The notes beneath the pieces were generated by a model that had not been told where the DNA came from, did not search any database, and was given only the letters and a program-made list of their open reading frames with translations. A program made the translations under genes and the position numbers. A stretch of DNA of 10,763 bases from positions 1 to 10,763 of the forward strand of contig CACYDB010000200.1 of assembly GCA_902773035.1 (NCBI GenBank), in the 5' to 3' direction. The stretch comes from an uncultured Ruminococcus sp. GTDB lineage: Bacteria; Bacillota; Clostridia; Oscillospirales; Acutalibacteraceae. Below are positions 1 through 6,000 of the stretch, in pieces (the first letter of the stretch is position 1; each line of letters begins with the position of its first letter).

Positions 1-1159
1 TAGATACGGAAAGCACCTCGGGGATAATCTCGCCTGCCTTACGAATTATGACCGTGTCGCCGACGCGGATATCCTTTTCCCTGATGAAATCGAGGTTGTG
101 GAGCGTCGCGCGGGAGACGGTGGTTCCCGCCAAGAGTACAGGCTCAAAATTGCCGACTGGAGTAAGCACGCCTGTTCTGCCGACGTTGATTTCGACGGAG
201 AGCAGCTTTGTTTCCTTTTCTTCGGGAGGATATTTGTACGCCTCCGCCCAGCGAGGAAATTTTGCGGTTGAGCCGAGTTCTGAGCGCATTTCAAGGCTGT
301 CTACCTTGACAACCGCGCCGTCGATCGCGAAGGGATTTTCTCCGCGAGTATCGCCGATTCGCTCTATCTCGGAAATTACGTCGTCGATATTATCATATCT
401 GTTATAAAAAGCTGTGGGGATTCCGAGGCTTTTGAGGTAGTCGAGCGACTCCTTGTGGGATACAAGCTCCTTGCCCTCTATTCTCTGGATATTGAACACA
501 AGTATATCGAGCTTTCTCTGCGCTGTGATACGGCTGTCCTTTTGTCTGAGTGAGCCAGCCGCGGCGTTGCGGGGATTTTTGAAGGTTTTTTCTTCATTTT
601 CCTCCTGCCTTTTGGTAAGCTCAAAGAAGCTCTCGAAGGACATATATACCTCGCCCCTGACTTCAAGATAGGACGGGGCGTCCTTTAGTCTGTGAGGGAG
701 GGATTTTATTGTGAGGATATTATCGGTCACATCCTCGCCTGTTATACCGTCGCCGCGCGTGGAAGCTCGGGAGAGTACGCCGTTTGTGTACTCAACGGAT
801 ACCGAAAGTCCGTCGATCTTCGGTTCGACTACGTAGGACGGATTATCGACTGTTTCGCGAACCTTTCTGTCAAAATCACGCAGCTCGTCAAATGAAAAGC
901 TGTCGTGAAGGCTCTCCATCTTGACCTCGTGGGTAACGGGAGAGAATTTTTCTCCCGCGTTTCCGCCTACCTTCTGAGTCGGAGAGTCGGGAGTTATAAG
1001 CTCGGGAAACTCCGCCTCGATATCCTCGAGCTCACGCATCATTTTATCGTAGGTAAAGTCGTCGATTTCGGGATTATCCTGATTGTAATACAGGTCGTTG
1101 TGGCGTTTGAGCTCTTTTCTGAGCTCCTCCGCCCTGCTTATCGCTTCAAGTAAAATCAT
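1..1159 (-). CDS. ligA: NAD-dependent DNA ligase LigA, N-terminal 386 codons (cut by window edge)
   Basis: LigA seals nicks in duplex DNA using NAD+ during replication and repair in the cytoplasm. The frame is open from the ATG at 1159 to the left edge with no stop. Residues 1-60 match the Ia domain that binds NMN (paired tyrosines at 24-25, then DNPEIDDFTYD). The adenylation domain follows, with the nucleotidyl-lysine motif KIDG at K114 (K115 in the E. coli enzyme), TRGDGITGEDVT at 134-145, E170 in VRGEV, FKNPRNAAAGSLRQ at 193-206, DGAVVKV around K285 and AYKYP around K309. The OB-fold begins near GRTG (327-330) and the sequence stops just after RKAGEIIPEV. The zinc finger, helix-hairpin-helix and BRCT regions of the usual ~660-residue protein lie outside the window. 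GGTGAT sits 4 nt before the ATG, and the start lies 12 bp after the HD gene stop, so the two are co-transcribed. No defects are visible. Confidence 0.97.
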   Translation of the reverse strand, partial: MILLEAISRAEELRKELKRHNDLYYNQDNPEIDDFTYDKMMRELEDIEAEFPELITPDSPTQKVGGNAGEKFSPVTHEVKMESLHDSFSFDELRDFDRKVRETVDNPSYVVEPKIDGLSVSVEYTNGVLSRASTRGDGITGEDVTDNILTIKSLPHRLKDAPSYLEVRGEVYMSFESFFELTKRQEENEEKTFKNPRNAAAGSLRQKDSRITAQRKLDILVFNIQRIEGKELVSHKESLDYLKSLGIPTAFYNRYDNIDDVISEIERIGDTRGENPFAIDGAVVKVDSLEMRSELGSTAKFPRWAEAYKYPPEEKETKLLSVEINVGRTGVLTPVGNFEPVLLAGTTVSRATLHNLDFIREKDIRVGDTVIIRKAGEIIPEVLSVS

Positions 1160-1171
1160 TTTATCACCGTG

Positions 1172-1750
1172 TTATCTGTTATTAATAGCGGATGTACCCT
1201 TCTCGCGCAGGAATGTTGACTCTAAATCCGCGAGGTGAAGCTTGACGGCGAGCGGATACATATTGTAAGCCTGCGAAATGGTGCCGCTGTTCTTATCGCC
1301 AAACTCGCCCATATGCCAGCGGATAGCCATAGCCTCGTCGAGCTTGAGCTTCATAAAGCGTTCAATGAGAAAAACGGATTTCTCGCCGTGGCCAAACGGG
1401 AATCGGTCGTCTACGGCAAAGTAAGGAACCTTTTCCCATCTGCCTGTTTCCTCATTCTTTACATTTCGCGAGCTGACCTTGTAGAACTGAGACTTGCACA
1501 AATCATGAAGCAGAGCGCAAATCGCGAAGCTCTCGGCGCTGTCGTTTTCCTCATCAAAATGCTTCTCAATCATAGTGTTGTACACGCTGACAGAGTGCAT
1601 TACAAGACCGTGCTCACAGGCGCAGTGGTAGCGTGTGCTCGCCGGGGCGTCGAAGAAGTCGGTTTTTTCGAGCCATTCGAGCAACTGAGCAGAGCCCTCT
1701 CTTGTTATATTGTCCTTATATATCTTGATAAATTCTTCTTTAGCTGTCAT
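1172..1750 (-). CDS. HD-superfamily hydrolase (metal-dependent phosphohydrolase-like)
   Basis: This 192-residue cytoplasmic protein has the motif set of the HD metal-dependent phosphohydrolase superfamily. Histidine pair H47/H52 lies in EHGLVMHS, the HD doublet H82-D83 in LLHDLCK, H121 in GHGEKS, H146 in RWHMG, and a late aspartate D175 in HLADLES. These residues are placed to bind one or two metal ions. The HGLxxHS form recalls the HD domain of YhaM-type proteins, but there is no OB-fold, so this is a stand-alone domain. The substrate cannot be read from sequence; a nucleotide or nucleic-acid phosphoester is plausible given ligA downstream, which is inference only. I start at the ATG at 1750 because AGGAG lies 6-8 nt upstream. 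An in-frame TTG at 1810 falls inside the -35 box and cannot be translated. It is the first gene of the operon with ligA. Confidence 0.85.
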   Translation of the reverse strand: MTAKEEFIKIYKDNITREGSAQLLEWLEKTDFFDAPASTRYHCACEHGLVMHSVSVYNTMIEKHFDEENDSAESFAICALLHDLCKSQFYKVSSRNVKNEETGRWEKVPYFAVDDRFPFGHGEKSVFLIERFMKLKLDEAMAIRWHMGEFGDKNSGTISQAYNMYPLAVKLHLADLESTFLREKGTSAINNR

Positions 1751-1781
1751 AATTCTCTCCTGTACAAAATAATATATATCA

Positions 1782-1810
1782 ATTTTAAAGTATTGCGCTC
1801 CTTTTGTCAA
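1782..1810 (-). promoter_or_regulatory. Sigma-A promoter of the HD hydrolase-ligA operon
   Basis: On the minus strand the -35 box TTGACA (1805-1810) is a perfect match to consensus. It is followed by a 17-bp spacer and the -10 box TAAAAT (1782-1787, 5 of 6 matches). Transcription would begin near 1775, giving a leader of about 25 nt that includes the AGGAG before the HD gene. A 6-bp inverted repeat (CCTTTT/AAAAGG, 1800-1819) overlaps the -35 box; it may be chance. Confidence 0.8.
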
Positions 1811-1850
1811 TCAAAAAGGATAGATAATTTTGATCGTGATATTAATGATG

Positions 1851-1879
1851 TTGTCAACACGGGCTAGTTATGATATAAT
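1851..1879 (+). promoter_or_regulatory. Sigma-A promoter of the DUF5677-type gene
   Basis: The -35 box TTGTCA (1851-1856, 5 of 6) is followed by a 17-bp spacer and a perfect TATAAT (1874-1879). A TG one base before the -10 makes it an extended -10 promoter. The expected start near 1886 leaves a leader of about 18 nt containing AAGG (1892-1895) before the ATG at 1904. The -35 lies in an 11-bp near-palindrome, TGTTGTCAACA (1849-1859), which could be an operator or chance. Confidence 0.8.
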
Positions 1880-1903
1880 TATGCGGAAAAGAAGGCGATA
1901 ATT

Positions 1904-2758
1904 ATGAATAAGAATCACGAAAGTCTTTCTCAGCGCTTAAAAAAAGCGGGCTTCTCCCCCTCTGAGATCCAATCGGTATTTACGGGGATCGCGAAAATGC
2001 GCGCTGAGGAAAAAAGCTTTCTCGAATATTCTGACGAAAACTGGGGCGCGGCGTTCAACGCGTCTGAGTGCTTTTATACAATGATCAAACAGGCAACGGC
2101 TGAAACAGCGGCATATTTTGACTCGCTAACAGAGGAAGAAAAAAGCTTGAAGCAGTACACGTTTACGGCTCTTTTCACCCTGCAAAACAGAGCCTCTCAG
2201 CAATATCTTGAAATACTCACGCTCGTTAAGAACGGCTTTTCAGACGGAGCTTTCGCGCGATGGCGCTCGATGTATGAGCTATCGGTTATCAGCTCGTTTA
2301 TACTCAAATACGGCGAGGTTGTTGCCGAGAAGTTCATTGAGGCGTCGGAGTCTCAGGATAGATACGACTGGGCTATGGCGAGCGGTGTATTCTCGGAGAA
2401 AAAGCGGCACGTTACCTTCGGCGATTTATTAAAGCTCTGCGATATGGACGCTGAGGTATGTAAGGAAAATTACACGGTCGCGAATCAGACGGTGCATGCT
2501 TCTCCTCAGGGCACCTTCGGCAGACTCGGCGCTCAGGAAGGTACAGGCTCGGACTCTCAGCGAAGCGGTTACGGAATCGCCGCTCCCGCAATCCACAGCG
2601 CGAATACGCTGGCGCTTATATCCTCGATGCTGTTCTCACTCTATCCTGATGAAAAGACGATGGAGACGATGTCGCTCTCGGCAAAATGGCTTGACGAGCT
2701 CATTGAAATTTACTGCGACACTCACGAAAAGCTATTTCCCGACGATAAAGAAGAATAA
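1904..2758 (+). CDS. DUF5677-type protein of unknown function
   Basis: This 284-residue, mostly helical cytoplasmic protein has no signal peptide or membrane segment. The middle (about 90-245) resembles DUF5677 proteins. It has a helix LVKNGFSDGAFARWRSMYEL (107-126) with R119, R121 and E125 like the family's arginine-rich 'aRsxxE' helix. Later comes a histidine-containing stretch around H198 (VHASPQGTF) and a helix AAPAIHSANTLALIS at 226-240. The charged N-terminal 85 residues (many K and E) look like an added helical segment. The family's biochemical role is not known to me, and no catalytic motif is evident. It is a single-gene unit with its own promoter and terminator, divergent from the HD-ligA operon and convergent with the surface genes. 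The ATG at 1904 is chosen because of AAGG 8 nt upstream and the promoter just before it. The family assignment is from pattern memory and is moderately sure. Confidence 0.7.
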   Translation: MNKNHESLSQRLKKAGFSPSEIQSVFTGIAKMRAEEKSFLEYSDENWGAAFNASECFYTMIKQATAETAAYFDSLTEEEKSLKQYTFTALFTLQNRASQQYLEILTLVKNGFSDGAFARWRSMYELSVISSFILKYGEVVAEKFIEASESQDRYDWAMASGVFSEKKRHVTFGDLLKLCDMDAEVCKENYTVANQTVHASPQGTFGRLGAQEGTGSDSQRSGYGIAAPAIHSANTLALISSMLFSLYPDEKTMETMSLSAKWLDELIEIYCDTHEKLFPDDKEE

Positions 2759-2768
2759 TAACGATAAA

Positions 2769-2806
2769 GGCGGTTCAGTTCTCAAAGAGAGCTGAACCGT
2801 CTTTTT
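2769..2806. terminator. Intrinsic terminator between convergent genes (strong on +, weaker on -)
   Basis: A 15-bp stem (2769-2783 with 2787-2801, two G-U pairs in the plus-strand RNA) closes an AAA loop and is followed by TTTTT (2802-2806). It ends the DUF5677-type gene 10 bp after its stop. Read from the minus strand, the same stem is followed by TTT then ATCGTT, so it probably also terminates transcription from the 53-aa peptide gene, less efficiently. Confidence 0.9.
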
Positions 2807-2829
2807 AAAATCAAGGGAAAAATTCCATA

Positions 2830-2991
2830 TCAGAGAAAATCTTCCGCTGTCCAAGTAGTGAATATTTTATTATAAGTACCTTCTATATTATACTTTTTTG
2901 TAACAATCGACTCGCAGATAACGTCAACACTGCTGAGTTCCTCAACTTTTATCTCAGGAGTTGTATATAATTCTTTAATTTTGATTTCCAT
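2830..2991 (-). CDS. 53-aa peptide with TPEIxVEELSxxDVI motif, function unknown
   Basis: A short frame reads from the ATG at 2991 to TGA at 2830-2832. An excellent Shine-Dalgarno, GGAGGA (2998-3003), lies 6 nt before the ATG, which is the main reason to call it a gene. The peptide starts MEIKIKELYTTPEIKVEELS and continues through VDVICES; it has one cysteine (C26) and a C-terminal half rich in T, Y and K that ends TTWTAEDFL. There is no signal peptide or membrane segment. The N-terminal 'TPEI.V.EL...DVI..S' pattern resembles short peptides of about 50 residues that I recall as common in Ruminococcus and relatives; their function is not known to me. The split into a conserved acidic N-terminal part and a variable C-terminal part recalls leader/core organisation of peptide precursors, but no maturase or transporter is nearby, so that is speculation. 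It lies 52 bp downstream of the 1421-aa gene and probably shares its transcript. Confidence 0.75.
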   Translation of the reverse strand: MEIKIKELYTTPEIKVEELSSVDVICESIVTKKYNIEGTYNKIFTTWTAEDFL

Positions 2992-3027
2992 AGTTTTTCC
3001 TCCAAAATTATTTCATCAAATTTCTTT

Positions 3028-3066
3028 CATCCGACCCGCAAGCTTACGGGTTAAACACATCGGATG
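3028..3066. other. Nested inverted repeat over the stop codon of the 1421-aa gene
   Basis: CATCCGA (3028-3034) pairs with TCGGATG (3060-3066), and inside it ACCCG (3034-3038) is complementary to CGGGT (3047-3051). The two stems share base 3034, so they would form with an internal bulge. In the minus-strand RNA no U-run follows, so this is not a standard terminator. It covers the stop codon (3044-3046) and lies between the 1421-aa gene and the 53-aa gene. It could stabilise the mRNA 3' end or mark a processing site; chance is possible. Confidence 0.4.
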
Positions 3067-6000
3067 AATTAAACACAATTCCCGTGGCGTCGTTCTTTGA
3101 GTAATTAATATAATGGGTTTCGCCCTTATACCTGATATAGAAACGGGCTATCAGCTTAGTGTCCTTCGGGACTTCATCAATACCCGCTGTAATGTACTTA
3201 TACTCTGTTGAGTCAAAATTGACGTTACCGTATTCGCCTGAAATGCTGTTTGCGGTGTTTTTACAGGAGTGCTTTCCTGCTTTTTCAACCGTGACCTTAT
3301 CAAGATTAACGTTCACGTCATTGGATGTAGCGACAAAAACATAACCGAAGTCATAGCTCGAATCGCTGTAAAGCTTCCTGAGAATTTTTGAGCTTAAAAC
3401 AGTCATAAATCTCAGGCTGCCCGTGTCTTCTTCAACAACTTCCTCTTCATCGGCAAGCTTTTTATTTACACCGAGAATACGTCCTCCGAAGTACTGCTCC
3501 GCGAGTTCGCTGTTGCAGCCGAAGATCACGTCGCCGAGGCTGTCGGGAGTAAGCTTTTCGTTTATAAGCTCTGTTGTAAGGGTTTTCTCTTTTGTAATTG
3601 AATAGAACTGACCGCTTGAATAACGGTAAAGATTTCCGTCATCGTCAACGAAGTGCTCGATATTACCTTTCTCAAAGATATCAGCTTCCTTAGCGGGAAT
3701 CTTGCGATAAAACTCACCGAGATGCTGAGGCTCTACTGTTGAGAAAACGAATGCGTTGTCGTCATTCGCGCCGATGAAATAAAGGTAATTATGAGCTCCC
3801 TCAACGCTTGTATTGTCGAACTCATAAGGACCGTGTCCCTCATAAGCCACGGCGTCAGCGTTAACATAATTATAACCATAGTTATTCTTTCCGACGCCGA
3901 CATAACCGTTAAATGTAGCGCTGCTGACTGTCGGATCTGACATAAAGGTTACCTTAGCGCCTTCTCCGACTCTTACTCTTGCGTTTCCAAAGAAGCCGTC
4001 TCCCGGATGGTAATCATCTATACCAAGATTATTATGGTAACCGCTGATATCGCCGAGCACTTTGCCGTACATATAGTTGGGATAGAAAATATAGGGATCA
4101 TCCTCAGAGCCTGTTCCGTCAATGAACACAGTTGTGCCGAGGTGCGAAAAATCGTTTTCGATAATATCGGCGACAACAGTATCTCCGAGCATAAGCTTAC
4201 TGTTCTCAACCGAGAATCCTGCTATGTCTTTTCCCAGTAACGCGGGAGCGTTGTCATTGTATTTATAATATGTGTTTTCAACTCCGTACACTGCTTCGCT
4301 GTCAATCGGCAAAATACTGTTTGTCTTTTTGATTTTGATATAATGAGCTGTGTATGTAGCGTCGCTTGTCAGAACGCTGATAGCAGGCGACCATCCGGTG
4401 AAAACATATCTGTAATTATCGTCAGGTCTTGCGGGAAGCTCTCCGTAGTATTGAGGCTTTTTACCCTCGGGGTATTCTCTTTCGTCAAGCAGAGTGCCGT
4501 CATAATTTTCCCATCTGACATTGTAGTTAACAATCAGCTCGCTGCTGTACTGAGCGGTGTAATCAACGTCGGCGACAACATCGGTTGGTGACGGTGACCA
4601 TCCGCTGAAAACGTGACGGTAATTTTCGTCATAGTATGTTTCGGGAGTTCCGTTCGGGTAAACGGGAGTCTGATATGCCTCATAGCTCTGTGAAGCAAGC
4701 TCTGTACCGTCATAGTCGAGCCATCTTACAGTGTAGGTTTTCGCAGTTGTCGCAAAATGCGCGGTATAGGTTACGTCGCAGGTAACTTTGGGTAAATTAT
4801 CTGTCGCATAAACCTTACCGTCAACTGAGGACAGCCAGCCGTCAAAGGTGTAGATATACTGAACGTCCTCGGCTTTTGAAGGCTCGATGCCATCATATTG
4901 AGGAGTTGAATTAAAAGCTAAATCGGTATCTGTTTCTAAAACAGTATCACCGTTTTTCCATGTAACCGTACTTACGGCAGGAGCCCATGTAATATTTATT
5001 TCTTCAAGATACATAGCGCCGTTGTTCGAACGCAAGCCTATAAAGGTATAATCGCCGTCAATAGTAAGCTCGGCGCTTGTACCGTAAACTATGGTACCCA
5101 GAAGAGTTCCTTTGTTGTTCTCATTATACAGATCCGCGGCTGAATTGTATGCTGATGTTTTACCGTAAATCTCAAGCGTTCTTTCGTTTGGTGTGTTACT
5201 GTTCCACGTAACTTCTACTTTAGCGACCTTTCCGCCTGAGGAAGTTGTAACTATACCGGATTTAGCTTGACTATTTGTGCTGACACGCAATTGAATGGAA
5301 TCATATCCTCCCGCGGAATTTCCGGCGTAAACTGCGCCGGAAGCTCCTGTCTTACCACTCCAAGAAGTATAAGTCGTACTACCATTAGCAACCTCGGTAG
5401 TTTCACGAGTAAGAGTATCGGTTGTCGCGTACTTTGATTTAAGCTGGAAATTTGCGGTATAGGAGGCGTCACCAGTAACTTTTGTAACAGAGGGAGTCCA
5501 ACCTGCAAAGATGTAGTAGTAATCGTTATCAGATGAAGACTTGGTCGGCGCCTCGCCATATTCAGGAGTTTCATCGTAGGCGACGTTGTCAGATTTGAGA
5601 ACGGTGGTACCGTCATCATTATACCAAGTTATCGTATATTCTCTGATTGTTTCAGAGAAATGCGCCGAATAGGTTACATCGTCGGTAACATTTGGTAAAG
5701 CGTCGGACGCATAAACCTGATTGTCCGCAGAGGACTGCCAACCGTCAAAGGTGAAGGTATATTTAGGGGTTGCGGCTTTTGCAGGTTCACTTCCATTAAA
5801 CTCAGGAGTCGCGTTATATGATAAACCTGAATCAGTTTCAATGGTATCATCACCGTTTTTCCATGTAACAGTAAAGGTTCGGTCAGATTGCTCATAATAA
5901 GCGGTATAAGTTAAATCATCAGTTACATGAGGGAAATTAGCGGCAGAATTGGTATATAAGGTATCGTCATCGGGAAGCTTCCATCCTTTAAAGGTATATG

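Noticed and set aside
1..1159. ligA as a pseudogene or truncated gene
   Set aside because: The frame is intact up to the window edge and contains all expected motifs; the missing part simply lies outside the window.
1751..1810. Upstream extension of the HD hydrolase to an in-frame TTG at 1810
   Set aside because: The TTG is the first part of the TTGACA -35 box, upstream of the transcription start, and AGGAG precedes the ATG at 1750.
1235..1867. Long open frame (about 210 codons) on the plus strand
   Set aside because: It is antisense to the HD hydrolase, whose motifs, start and promoter are clear. Its translation has no recognisable pattern and it overlaps both divergent promoters.
2830..2991. 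Definite call of the 53-aa gene as a ribosomally made, modified peptide precursor
   Set aside because: No radical SAM, lanthipeptide or other maturation enzyme, protease or exporter is in the window, so the resemblance is too weak for a call.
5251..5895. Alternative-frame open stretches on the minus strand inside the 1421-aa gene
   Set aside because: They come from the repeated coding sequence read in another frame, with no ribosome binding sites or plausible protein composition.
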